64,000 nucleotides of DNA from Myxococcales bacterium (GTDB taxonomy: Bacteria > Myxococcota_A > Polyangia > Polyangiales > Polyangiaceae): positions 1 through 64,000 of the forward strand of contig JANYHK010000047.1 of NCBI GenBank assembly GCA_025359105.1, in the 5' to 3' direction. Of the stretch, positions 36,320 to 45,093 are shown in pieces (position 1 is the stretch's first letter; the number at the start of each line of letters is the position of its first letter). Both the position numbers and the translations under genes were made by a program. Below the pieces are notes generated by a model. The model was given only the letters and a program-made list of their open reading frames with translations. It was not told the origin of the DNA and did not search any database.

Positions 36320-36350
36320 GGTAACAGGGCGCGAGGCCCGGCGTGTTACC
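36320..36350. promoter_or_regulatory. Paired half-sites GGTAAC-N19-GTTACC, site B
   Basis: The same inverted half-sites and the same 19-base spacing as site A, 67-97 bases upstream of predicted promoter B. The flanking ACGTCGAGGTAACA and the GGGAAATGCGCCA block are also shared with site A. Confidence 0.68.
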
Positions 36351-36395
36351 CCGACTCTTTCGCGTCGACGATCCCTACCCCGCGAGCTGGTGAGG

Positions 36396-36587
36396 ATGGG
36401 CCCCCCGCTTCCCGTCGAGATCGGCGCCGCGATCGCCTACGCCGCACCGGCCGGCTCCGCGGAGCAAGGCTCCCGCGCGTCGGACACGTCGTGGGGCGTC
36501 GCCGCGATCGACGCAGACGTGAGCTACTGTTTCACGCCGGCGATCGGCGCCGTCGTTTGGGGACGCTTTGGCGGGCTACCTGGGTGA
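36396..36587 (+). pseudogene. Outer-membrane-barrel-like fragment
   Basis: A 63-residue frame with alternating small and hydrophobic residues (VEIGAAIAYAAPAGS, FTPAIGAVVWGRFG) resembles a piece of an outer-membrane beta barrel. It has no signal and ends abruptly, overlapping the next frame. Probably a remnant. Confidence 0.4.
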
Positions 36588-36951
36588 AGTCTGCACGAGC
36601 AGCGACATGAAGACCTGGCACGAGACGAAGATCGCCGACGTCACGAACCCCATCGCCGGGAAGGTGAGCTACGACGGGAGCTTGTTCTGGGCCTCGGACG
36701 CGAGCCGCCAATACGTCAGCTCCGACGGCCTCGCATGGACAACGCGGACCCTGCCCAATGGCGTTCAACTGCACGCGGTGGCGAGGAGCAAGACCGGCAC
36801 CTACGTAGGCTTCGACCGCGGTTCGTCGCAGTTCTTTCGGAGCGCCGATGGGCTCGCGTGGGCACCGGCGAAGGTCAGCCCCGCCGCTGGCGCCGACCTC
36901 TATCGTATGGTCTACGGGTACGGAAAACCGTCTGCGGAGTGCCCGCTCTGA
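36568..36951 (+). pseudogene. BNR/sialidase-like repeat fragment
   Basis: A frame with repeats such as TSSDMKTWHETKIADV, SSDGLAWTTRTLPNG and RSADGLAWAPAKV, typical of BNR-like propeller proteins. It lacks a signal, a proper start (TTG) and most of the propeller. Likely the leftover of a larger secreted protein, interrupted by deletion at the join with the preceding fragment. Confidence 0.5.
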
Positions 36952-37042
36952 CGCGCCAACTCCAAAGCGCCCGCCCGGCCGCGCTCGCGCGTCATCGTCG
37001 TCGAGCACAACCGCTATCGCGAGAGCATGGAGGCGACCGGAT

Positions 37043-37945
37043 GTGGCACTCTCGGGCTTGGTGGAGCCCGAACAAGAAGAATCGCGTCTCGCACGCCTGT
37101 GGCTCCTCACGCGCGCCGTGGTCCGGGGTCTCTTCACCCACCACGCGTTCGATCACGCGGCCACGATGTCGTTCTACTTCTTCCTTGGGTCGATCCCGCT
37201 CCTGGTCTTCGCCGGGCTGCTCGTTGGCAGCTTCGTCCAGGCGGAGGGCGCCGAGGAGCTGGCCGCGCCGTTCTATCGCGCGATGCCGGCGGTCGCCGCC
37301 GAGCTCTTCCGCAACGAGCTGAAGGAGATCAGCTCGGCGCACGCGACCTCGCTGGCGCCGGTGAGCCTCGCGGGCTTTCTGTGGCTCACGACCAACGGCA
37401 TCCACAACTTGATGGACGTCTTCGAGATCCTCATCGGCGCGCGGGCGCGCCCGTGGTGGCGGCAGCGGCTCATCGCGATCGTGTGGGTGAGCGCCGTGCT
37501 CATCGTGATCGCGGCGGCGACGTGGATCCTGCTCCTCGTCAACGGCGTGACCACCGGGCTGGGCACGGCGGAGCACATCCCCGGAGTCGTGCAGCGCCTG
37601 AGCGAATTCCTGGCGCGCGGGTGGCGACGCGTCGGCGTGCTCGTGGTCTTCACGGCGATGGCGAGCGTGGGGCTCGCCATCTTCTACCGCACCGCCGTGG
37701 TCCATCCGCGCGGCGTGCGGCGGCGCGTCTGGCCGGGCACGATCGTCGCGCTCGTCCTGTGGACGATCGTGTCGTGGGCGTTCGGCACGTACGTGCGGAC
37801 CATCGCGCACTACGCCGTCTACTACGGAAGCCTGGCGACCGTCGCCGTCATCCTCCTCTGGCTCTACCTGACGAGCCTCGCCCTGGTGGTCGGCGCCGAG
37901 ATCAACGCGCAGCTCGAAGGCGTTCGCAAGCCGCCGCCGAGCTGA
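37043..37945 (+). CDS. YihY/BrkB-family inner-membrane protein
   Basis: A 300-residue integral membrane protein. It has the family's DHAATMSFYFFLGSIPLLVF opening, five or six hydrophobic helices, and the C-terminal GSLATVAVILLWLYLTSLALVVGAEIN. The role of YihY proteins is not established. The GTG at 37043 has GGAGG nine bases upstream; a second GTG at 37061 is possible. Intact, in contrast to the decayed DNA on both sides. Confidence 0.87.
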   Translation: MALSGLVEPEQEESRLARLWLLTRAVVRGLFTHHAFDHAATMSFYFFLGSIPLLVFAGLLVGSFVQAEGAEELAAPFYRAMPAVAAELFRNELKEISSAHATSLAPVSLAGFLWLTTNGIHNLMDVFEILIGARARPWWRQRLIAIVWVSAVLIVIAAATWILLLVNGVTTGLGTAEHIPGVVQRLSEFLARGWRRVGVLVVFTAMASVGLAIFYRTAVVHPRGVRRRVWPGTIVALVLWTIVSWAFGTYVRTIAHYAVYYGSLATVAVILLWLYLTSLALVVGAEINAQLEGVRKPPPS

Positions 37946-38146
37946 CGCGCGCAGCGTGCCCTTGCACGCGGGGCTCTCGGCGCGCTGGGCGCCCTGAGCT
38001 ACAAGGTGCTCGACTTCGGGATCCCGGCACTGGAGCTCCTTGCGGAGGCCACTCAGCAGCGTCCCGACGTCGACCGAAGGCCCGGCGTCCCGAGGCGTCG
38101 CATCGGCTGGCCCGTCGACGACGGCGCGATCGGCCGTGGAAATGGA

Positions 38147-38280
38147 TCATTTTTTCGTCGCCACCACGATGATCACCCCCGTGTACGGCGCCGCGCACGT
38201 GCCTCGCTTCGCGACGGCGCGGAGGCCATGCTTCTCGAGCCGCGCTTGGACGTCCGGCCACAGGAACGTGAGGTAGTACA
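38147..38280 (-). pseudogene. Methyltransferase 3' fragment (split by IS21 element)
   Basis: The minus strand reads MYYLTFLWPDVQARLEKHG and ends VIIVVATKK then TGA. Joining it to the 5' part at 40903-41485 (one copy of the 8-base duplication) restores an uninterrupted 238-codon frame. It is the C-terminal end of a SAM-dependent methyltransferase cut off by the insertion. Confidence 0.85.
38273..38280. repeat. Target site duplication, left copy
   Basis: GTAGTACA lies immediately left of the IS element and is repeated exactly at 40895-40902 on the right. Eight bases fits the IS21 family. Confidence 0.9.
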
Positions 38281-38294
38281 TGCGCGCGCCGCGT

Positions 38295-38362
38295 GATGGC
38301 GATCAGACAAAACGGCGCATCGCGATCACACAAAACGGCGGATGCCGATCGGACAAAACGGC
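38295..38362. repeat. Multiple terminal repeats of the IS21 element
   Basis: Three tandem units (GATGGCGATCAGACAAAACGG at 38295, a second from 38317, a third from 38341) share GCGATC..ACAAAACGGCG. Such repeats are transposase binding sites at IS21 ends. Confidence 0.75.
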
Positions 38363-38435
38363 GCATCGCGCTCACCTTTCCACAGTGAGGTGACGCTCTC
38401 CCGGGGTCTCGAGCCCGCACCGCCTAAAAGGTGGC

Positions 38436-39976
38436 ATGGCGACCGAAAGACTCCCGATGCTGCATCTCCGCGAGATCCTGAGACAGAAGCTTGCGCTCGG
38501 CCGCAGCCACCGCGAGGTGGCGCGGTCGGTGGGCGTGAGCCCGAGCACGGTCGCGAGCGCGTTCGCCGACGCGCGGGCCCACGGGCTCGACGCGGCGGCG
38601 GTGGACGCGCTGACCGACGCCGAGCTCGAGGCCCGCGTGTATCCGCCGCCGCCGTCTTGCATGCGGCCGGAGCCCGACTGCGCGGCGCTGCACCTCGAGC
38701 TGCGGCGGCGTGGCGTGACGCTGGCGCTGCTGCACGTCGAGTACCTCACCGCGCAGCCTGACGGTCTGCGCTACACGGCCTTCTGCGATCGGTACCGCGA
38801 GTGGCAGAAGCGGCAGTCGCCGGTGATGCGGCAGGTGCACGTCGCCGGCGACAAGCTGTTCGTCGACTACGCCGGGATGCGACCGCGGCTCGTCGACCCG
38901 GTGACGGGCGAGATCACCGACGTCGAGCTGTTCGTCGCGGTGCTGGGCGCGAGCAACTACACGTACGCGGAGGCGACGCGCACGCAGCAGGTCGCCGACT
39001 TCGTCGGAAGCGTGTCGCGCGCGCTCGCATTTCTCGGCGGCGTGCCGCGCGCGATCGTGCCCGACCAACTCAAGAGCGCCGTCATCACCGCGTGCAGCTA
39101 CGACCCCGGCGTCCAGCGCTCGACCGCGGAGCTCGCGCGGCACTACGAGACGACGATCCTTCCGGCGCGCCCGAGGTCGCCGCGCGACAAGGCCAAGGTG
39201 GAGGTCGGCGTGCAAATCGCCGAGCGGTGGCTGCTCGCGCGCATCCGCAACGAGACGTTCGCGAGCTTGGGCGCGCTCAACGCGCGGCTCTCCGAGCTTC
39301 TGCGCGTGCTCAACGACCGGCCGATGCGGACGTACAAGGCGAGCCGCCGCGAGCTCTTCGAGCGGCTCGACCGGCCCGCGCTGGCGTCGCTGCCGACCGA
39401 GCCCTTCGAGGTCTCTGCGTGGAAGAAGGTCGCGCTCAACATCGACTACCACGTCGCGTACGACGGCCACTTCTACTCGGCGCCGCACGCGCTGCGGCAC
39501 GACGACGTGCACCTCTGGGTACGCGCGACAGCGACGGCGATCGAGATCCTGCACGGCCGCGAGCGCGTCGCCGCGCACGCGCGCAGCTTCGTGCACGGCG
39601 GCCACACGACGGTGGCGGAGCACATGCCGAGCAGCCACCGCGCGCACGCCGAGTGGACACCCACGCGCATCCTCGGGTGGGCCGAGCAGATTGGCCCTCA
39701 CACCCGCGCGCTCTGCGAAGTGATCTTGCGCGACCGACGGCACCCCGAGTGGGGCTACCGCTCGTGCCTCGGCCTGTTCCGGCTCGGCAAGAAATACGGC
39801 TCCGAGCGCCTCGACGCTGCGAGTCGCCGCGCGCTCTTCGCCGGGCGCGCAGCTACAGGCCGGTGCTCACGATCCTGCGGCACAACCTCGACGGCCAGCC
39901 GCTGCCCGAGCCCGAGGCGCCCGCCAAGCCCGGCGCGAGCCACGAAAACGTGCGCGGCCCTGGCTACTACCACTGA
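38436..39976 (+). pseudogene. istA: istA transposase with one-base frameshift
   Basis: IstA-type transposase. It starts with a helix-turn-helix (SHREVARSVGVSPSTVASAF) and has an rve integrase core with the DDE-like segments KLFVDYAGM, RAIVPDQLKS and RDKAKVEVGVQ. Near 39848 one base is missing: the frame leaves at SRRALFAG, while ARSYRPVLTILRHNL and the end ENVRGPGYYH continue in the next frame. Restoring one base gives 513 codons. The core is intact, so activity might persist; a sequencing slip in the G run is the alternative. Confidence 0.85.
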
Positions 39977-40008
39977 CTCGCATCGCCACATCACGAAAGG
40001 ACCGTTTC

Positions 40009-40743
40009 ATGCTGAGAGAGCCCACGATCGAGAAACTTTACGCCATGCGCCTACGCATCCTCGCGAGCACGTGGCTCGAGCAGGACAAGTCCCCCGACGT
40101 CCTCGCGATGACCTTCGACGAGCGTCTCGCGCTGCTCGTCGACGCCGAAGCTCTCGCGCGAGAAAACGCGCGGCTCACCAAGAATCTCAAAGACGCCAAA
40201 CTCCGTCTCGCCGACGCGTGCGTCGAAGGGATCGACTTCCCGCGCGAGCGGCAGCTCGACAAGGCCGTCGTGCGACAGCTCGCGACGTGCCGATGGGTCG
40301 AAGAGCACCAGACCGTGATCGTCACGGGCGCGACCGGCACCGGCAAGAGCTACATCGCCTGCGCGCTCGCGCATCAGGCGTGCCGCAAGGGCTTCCGCGT
40401 TTTCTACCGCCGAGTCCCGCGCCTCTTCGACGAGCTCCGCCTTGCCCGCGCCGACGGCACCTACGCCAGGCTCCTCGCGCGCATCGCGAGGACCGACGTC
40501 CTCGTCCTCGACGACTTCGCGATCGGCCCGCTGACCGAGGACGCGAGGCGCGATTTGCTGAAAATCCTCGAAGACCGCTACGGGCTGCGCTCCACCCTCA
40601 TCACCAGCCAGCTCAAACACGAGCGCTGGCACGACTTCCTGGCCGACCCCACCGTCGCCGACGCGATCTGCGATCGCGTCCTCCACGCCGGCCACAAGAT
40701 CGCCCTCCACGGCCCGTCGAGGCGCAAGCCCGCCAAGGATTGA
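40009..40743 (+). CDS. istB: IstB helper ATPase of IS21 element
   Basis: A 244-residue AAA+ ATPase that assists IstA. Walker A is VTGATGTGKSYIACAL and Walker B is VLVLDDFAIGPL. Sensor segments STLITSQL and ADAICDRVLH follow. Full length for IstB. It lies 32 bases after istA and shares its transcript. Confidence 0.94.
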   Translation: MLREPTIEKLYAMRLRILASTWLEQDKSPDVLAMTFDERLALLVDAEALARENARLTKNLKDAKLRLADACVEGIDFPRERQLDKAVVRQLATCRWVEEHQTVIVTGATGTGKSYIACALAHQACRKGFRVFYRRVPRLFDELRLARADGTYARLLARIARTDVLVLDDFAIGPLTEDARRDLLKILEDRYGLRSTLITSQLKHERWHDFLADPTVADAICDRVLHAGHKIALHGPSRRKPAKD

Positions 40744-40894
40744 TCAAGAGGAGAGAGACGACCTACTCTCCACCCACCGAGGTACCCACCGAAACAGACC
40801 CCGAGAGAAAACGTCGCTTCGCTCCGATCGCCATCCTGCGTGCTGGGTGATCGCGATGCGCCGGTTTAGATGATCGCCTTCGGCGGGACGCGCA

Positions 40895-40902
40895 GTAGTA
40901 CA
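40895..40902. repeat. Target site duplication, right copy
   Basis: GTAGTACA, identical to 38273-38280, directly follows the CA end of the element. Confidence 0.9.
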
Positions 40903-41485
40903 TGACGAACTCCGGCTTCAGGAGCGCGTTGCGGACGCGCATCACGCCGTTGAAGGTGCGCGCGGCCCACCAGCCCGGCGACGTCCGCCGCGGCATCTCG
41001 CCGGTCGCGAAGACGAAGCGCCCTCCCGGCCGGAGCGCTCGCGCGATCCCGGCGACGAAGCGGTCCTCGTCTTCGGCCACGATGTGACCGAAGGCGCCGA
41101 CGCACGTGACGACGTCGACCTCGGCATCGAACGGGAGCGCCAGCGCGTCGCCGCGGACCAGCTCCATCGCGGCATCTCCCGGCGCGTTCGCGAGACGGAG
41201 CCGCGCTTCGTCGAGCATTCCCTGGCTGAAATCCAGCCCGATGACACGCTCCTTGCAGAGTGCACGCAGGTGCCGCATCGCGGCGCCGGTTCCACAGCAC
41301 ACATCGAGCGCGGAGCCGATCGAGCGCGGCCCGCTGATCTCGGAGATCATCGCGTCGAGGACGGGCTCTGGCGTACGAAACGGCGTGTGGTCGAACTTCG
41401 GCGCGATGAGGTCGTAGCCGCGCTCCGTCGAGACGAGCGCCTGGCGCATCAGCTCGAGGAACGCGGGACCCTCCGGATGGTACAC
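40903..41485 (-). pseudogene. Methyltransferase 5' part (interrupted by IS21 element)
   Basis: The start at 41485 gives MYHPEGPAFLELMRQALVS and a class-I methyltransferase core: LDVCCGTGAAMRHL (motif I), IGLDFSQGMLDEAR, VTCVGAFGHI and LRPGGRFVFATGE. Past 40903 the reading frame enters the IS right end and stops at 40763. The missing C-terminus is at 38147-38280. The protein is truncated by about 45 residues and is probably non-functional. The substrate is unknown. Confidence 0.85.
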
Positions 41486-41704
41486 GCGACGAGTCTAGCG
41501 GAAGTCGTACTCCGCCTCGCAGAACGGCACGGGAGGTCGTCGCCATCGTCGAGTTTGAGCGGGCTGCAAGGGGCAGCGAGCCCGTCATCAGGTAACCTGA
41601 GAGAGCAGCGCCTCGGGGGTTGGAGTCCCGGGGCGGGCGGAGGTGTCGACGTGGGTCCGAAGCAGAAAGATGTAGGGCAGCGGCGCGACCGACCTGCCGC
41701 AACG

Positions 41705-42442
41705 ATGAGCCGCGCGCCCCTTTTCGTCCTCTGCTTCCTCGCGGCGTGCAAGCCAACGTCGGCGTCGACGTCGACTTCGATCCCGACCCCGACCCCGACT
41801 TCGACCCCGACCCCGACCCCGACCCCGACTGCGGCCCCGACCGTGACGCCGACGCGCGTGCCTGCGGAGCCCATGAGCTATCAGGGCGCATGGTGGCTCG
41901 AGCGCGCCGACCGGGATGCGACGCAGAAGCCAGAGCACGTGCTCGACGTGATCGGTCTCAAGGAGGGCATGACCGTCGCGGACTTGGGCTGTGGTTCCGG
42001 CTATTTTTCCGTGCGAATGAGCAAGCGCGTGGGCGCGACCGGGCGCGTGCTGGCGACCGATCTCCAGCCGGAGATGCTTGCGCTGCTCAAGAAGAAGATG
42101 GTCGCGGACCCGAGGCTCTCGAACATCACGCCCATCCTCGCCACGGAGTCGGACGTAGCGTTGCCGAAGGCGGCCGTGGACATCGTGCTGATGGTGGACG
42201 TCTACCATGAGCTTGCCCGCCCGAAGGAGACGGTGCACCAGATCAAGGAAGCCCTGCGCCCCGGCGGCAAGATGGTGCTCGTGGAGTACCGCGCGGAGGA
42301 TCCGAAGGTCGACATCAAGCCGGAGCACAAGATGACGCTGGCGCAAATACGCGCCGAGCTCGACGGCGGGGATTTCGCGTTCGTGTCGAGCGACGAGTCG
42401 TTGCCCGAGCAGCGCATCGTGACCTTCGCGCCGACCCACTAA
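41705..42442 (+). CDS. SAM-dependent methyltransferase lipoprotein
   Basis: A 245-residue protein. The signal MSRAPLFVLCFLAAC gives lipid Cys15. A Thr/Pro repeat linker follows (about 20-45), then a class-I methyltransferase: VADLGCGSGYFSVRM, ATDLQPEML, VDIVLMVDVYHEL and LRPGGKMVLVEYR. A lipoprotein methyltransferase is unusual because SAM is cytoplasmic; several Myxococcota proteins share this layout. Start is the ATG at 41705. Confidence 0.83.
   Translation: MSRAPLFVLCFLAACKPTSASTSTSIPTPTPTSTPTPTPTPTAAPTVTPTRVPAEPMSYQGAWWLERADRDATQKPEHVLDVIGLKEGMTVADLGCGSGYFSVRMSKRVGATGRVLATDLQPEMLALLKKKMVADPRLSNITPILATESDVALPKAAVDIVLMVDVYHELARPKETVHQIKEALRPGGKMVLVEYRAEDPKVDIKPEHKMTLAQIRAELDGGDFAFVSSDESLPEQRIVTFAPTH
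41781..41840 (+). repeat. Hexamer tandem repeat (CCCGAC) inside the linker
   Basis: About nine copies of CCCGAC or a close variant encode the Thr-Pro linker of the methyltransferase lipoprotein. The repeat is prone to length change by slippage. Confidence 0.85.
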
Positions 42443-42558
42443 GCGACCCGCATCCAGGAATGCGACGTGATGGAGGTCTCACGATCGCCATCGTCGTATA
42501 TCCGATGTTCGCCGGCCGCGACCGATGTATCGTGCCCTCGATTTCAGGAGGCGCACCC

Positions 42559-44439
42559 ATGAAGAGCTCGTTGGTCCGGTCAAGTTGCGGCGCGGTTGCA
42601 TTGGCATCGGCGGTGGTCGGCTGCGGTAGCGCGCTGCCGGTCTCCGACGCCGCCGAGAGCACGTCGCAGGAGCAAGGGGCCTTGAGCTCGGATCCCGGCG
42701 CGCTGATCAAGATGGAGATGCAGTCGAGCGTGGGAGTCCTGCTCGACGAGATCCCCGCAGGACCGCAGCGCGAAGCGGCAGCGAACCAGGCGCTCGCTCG
42801 AGGACGCCAGTTCTGGATCGATCGGGCCCTCCGCCAGGTGAAGCTCAGCGCGTACCGACTCGTCTTCCGCGGCGACTACTACACCAAGAGCAAGGGCCCC
42901 CTCCCGCTCACCCCCATCTCGACCTGGACGATCGACCCCGTCGGGAGCGCGCACCGCGTCACGACTCCGAAGCACGACACGGTCGTGATCGACTACACCT
43001 TCGAATCGCACATCCTCGCCGACAGCGCTTCTCCGGCCGTCGTGGAGCCGAAGCTCGGCAAGATCGGAGGCACCTGGCAAGAGGAGCTCATTTTTCCGAA
43101 CGATCCGGAGTTGATCCTCGAGCGCACGGGCTACGCGTGCATGGACGAAGCGGAGTTCCCCCCGTTCAGCGTCTTCGAGGAGAACGCCGCGTCGTTTTAC
43201 GATCAAACGTGCGACGTCGAGACGCCTGCGACCTCGAGCTGTCACGTCACCCAGTTTCCGGCCGAGTCATGCATCGACGCGCTCCGCAGCAAGGTCGGTC
43301 TGGTGAGGACCAACATGGTCTTCACGCGCGTGCCCTGGAGCGGGAGCCTCGCCAAACAGGTGCGTGTCGGCACGATCACCAACGACGACGGGGTGGACAT
43401 CAACGTCGTCCTGCCCGACCTCGTCGAGGAGAACCGGTTCATGTTCCGGTATTTCAAGGCCGACTCCTGCGAGGTCGCCGAGGGGGCCATCGACCACGCG
43501 GGCTGGCGAAAGTTGCTGACGTTCTCCGCTTCGGTGCGAAACGACGGCACGAGGTCGCTGGATCTCGGCGACGTCACCGACCCGGCCAACCCGTACGTGA
43601 AGAGCCACGTCTTCGAGTTCAGTCAGTGCCACGGCCACAACCACTTCTCGCACTACGGCAACTTCCTCTACAACGGCGCCCCGGGAACGAAGCGCGCGTT
43701 CTGCCTGGAGGACACGAGCCGCTACCACAACGACGAGGTCACGAGCCTGGTCCCCGAGCACCAGAGCTGCGTCACCCAGGGCATGACGCGCGGCTGGGGT
43801 GACGAGTATCAGTTCGGGTTGCCGGGCCAATGGGTCGACGTCACCGATGTCGACTCGACGGCCCCGCACGCGCTCACCTTCGACGCGAACACCGATCACT
43901 TTCTCTGCGAGGGCGTCCCGGTCCTGAGCTCCACCGGCGAGCCGATCTTCGACCCGACCCGCTTCGTCAGCGAGGCCGGCTTCCCGGTGAGCCGTGTTCG
44001 CTGCAACATGCCGGCGAACTGGCATACCGGGAACGTCGGAACGACGACCGCAAGCATCGCGGCCGACGGCAGCTTCGTGACCGAGGCGTGCAAGCGCGGG
44101 CAGGAGGGCCCCCTCCGCAGCTGCGGATTCAAGGCCAGGGCCCAGCAGCACTCCTGCGTCGCGGGAAGCACCGTCACGCTCACGTGCAGGTCGCCCGGCA
44201 CCGCGCAGGTGCTCCGCGTCTGCGAGCGAAGCCAGAAGCTGGGCGTCGGTGCGGCTTGCACCGTGGGCGACTCCGTTGCGAACGTCATCGTCGACCCGAC
44301 CGACACGACCATCCGCTTCACGTGCCCCGCCGTGCGTGACGCCTCCGATCCCACGACGGGCGGCTACGCGACCTACGATGCGCCCGCCAATGCCGGCGGC
44401 GCGCACGCGAAGCCCACCTGCACCGGCGGCGATTGGTGA
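42559..44439 (+). CDS. Lysyl-oxidase-like lipoprotein
   Basis: A 626-residue lipoprotein (lipobox VVGC, Cys22) with AGGAGG before the ATG. From about residue 250 it resembles lysyl oxidase: FEFSQCHGHNHFSHYGNFLY corresponds to the copper-binding box (His358, His360, His362), and DEYQFGLPGQWVDVTDV to the region that carries the quinone cofactor. Cys-rich segments follow. Lysyl oxidases oxidise lysine amines; the bacterial substrate is unknown. The first 250 residues are not recognised. Exported to the cell surface. Confidence 0.82.
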   Translation: MKSSLVRSSCGAVALASAVVGCGSALPVSDAAESTSQEQGALSSDPGALIKMEMQSSVGVLLDEIPAGPQREAAANQALARGRQFWIDRALRQVKLSAYRLVFRGDYYTKSKGPLPLTPISTWTIDPVGSAHRVTTPKHDTVVIDYTFESHILADSASPAVVEPKLGKIGGTWQEELIFPNDPELILERTGYACMDEAEFPPFSVFEENAASFYDQTCDVETPATSSCHVTQFPAESCIDALRSKVGLVRTNMVFTRVPWSGSLAKQVRVGTITNDDGVDINVVLPDLVEENRFMFRYFKADSCEVAEGAIDHAGWRKLLTFSASVRNDGTRSLDLGDVTDPANPYVKSHVFEFSQCHGHNHFSHYGNFLYNGAPGTKRAFCLEDTSRYHNDEVTSLVPEHQSCVTQGMTRGWGDEYQFGLPGQWVDVTDVDSTAPHALTFDANTDHFLCEGVPVLSSTGEPIFDPTRFVSEAGFPVSRVRCNMPANWHTGNVGTTTASIAADGSFVTEACKRGQEGPLRSCGFKARAQQHSCVAGSTVTLTCRSPGTAQVLRVCERSQKLGVGAACTVGDSVANVIVDPTDTTIRFTCPAVRDASDPTTGGYATYDAPANAGGAHAKPTCTGGDW

Positions 44440-44618
44440 GCCCTCAGCGCTCACACGTCGCAGAGAATGACCCGCGTACGACACAGCACCGACGGAGCGG
44501 GACCACGGATCCATGGGCGACCCCTCGCATACCGTGGTCCTCGCGTCGCCGACGGTGACGCGGAGGAAGGTGCGTAGGCGGTCCCACCCGACGACGTGCC
44601 CCGTCACCTCCGCTCACG

Positions 44619-44930
44619 TTACTTCTTCTCGTCGGCCTTCTTCTCGGCGCGCTGCTGGTCGATCGTTTCCTTCTCCACCGAAACAATCTGCCCGGTGACC
44701 GCGTCCACCTGGACCTCCGTGACGTCGGTGGTGCCGGGGGTCGCGATGTCGAAGGACCACACGAGCTTTCCCTGTTCCTTCTCGAGCTCGCTCTCCTTCA
44801 CGGTGCCTCCGGGCGCGCGCGTGAGGGCGATCTTCTCGGCGTCCGCCTGGGAGAGCTTCGCACCCTTCGTGGTGGCACAGCCGAGGATCAAGGAGATACC
44901 GGCCATCGCTGCGAGGAGGAGAGGTTTCAT
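44619..44930 (-). CDS. PepSY-domain lipoprotein
   Basis: A 103-residue lipoprotein (LILGC). One PepSY domain, KLSQADAEKIALTRAPGG to VTEVQVDAVTGQIVSVEKE, then a Lys/Glu tail. PepSY proteins may inhibit peptidases or act in envelope sensing. Convergent with the lysyl-oxidase-like gene; the 178-base gap between the stops holds nothing I recognise. The start at 44930 matches the lipoprotein signal. Upstream of it, CTGAATTCAG (about 45019) lies in the region divergent with the dioxygenase gene. Confidence 0.86.
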   Translation of the reverse strand: MKPLLLAAMAGISLILGCATTKGAKLSQADAEKIALTRAPGGTVKESELEKEQGKLVWSFDIATPGTTDVTEVQVDAVTGQIVSVEKETIDQQRAEKKADEKK

Positions 44931-45093
44931 CGCGCCTGATGGTGCAGCTGGCGCGGGCCGTTGTCCACGCTGCCAACCACCCCTGCCTCGGGTGCCAGGC
45001 CGCTCCGGGCAATTGTTCCTGAATTCAGAACAGTGTAGCGATTTTGGCCGATCTTGTGCATTCCGAGCGACGACGCACAATGAGCCTCGGACC

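Larger units (their letters stand above)
38281..40894 (+). mobile_element. IS21-family insertion sequence (2614 bp)
   Basis: The element begins TG and ends CA, as IS21 members do, and is flanked by 8-base duplications GTAGTACA. The ends are imperfect inverted repeats. The left end contains TGGCGATCAGACAAAACGG and the right end, reversed, GGCGATCATCTAAACCGG, both followed by CGGCGCATCGCGATCAC. Three copies of a 22-24-base unit with ACAAAACGG lie at 38295-38362. It carries istA (frameshifted) and intact istB. The exact duplication and in-frame restorable target suggest a recent insertion. Confidence 0.93.

Noticed and set aside
36952-37042. Short frame reading RVIVVEHNRYRES before the YihY gene
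   Set aside because: Too short and in no continuous gene; cannot be assigned.
37946-38146. Possible gene fragment between the YihY gene and the methyltransferase fragment (reads YKVLDFGIPALELLAEA)
   Set aside because: Too short, no recognised family and no start or signal; probably spacer or untraceable remnant.
41590-41603. CAGGTAACCTG palindrome between the split methyltransferase and the lipoprotein methyltransferase
   Set aside because: It contains GGTAAC but lacks the TCGAG flank, a second half-site and a -24/-12 element.
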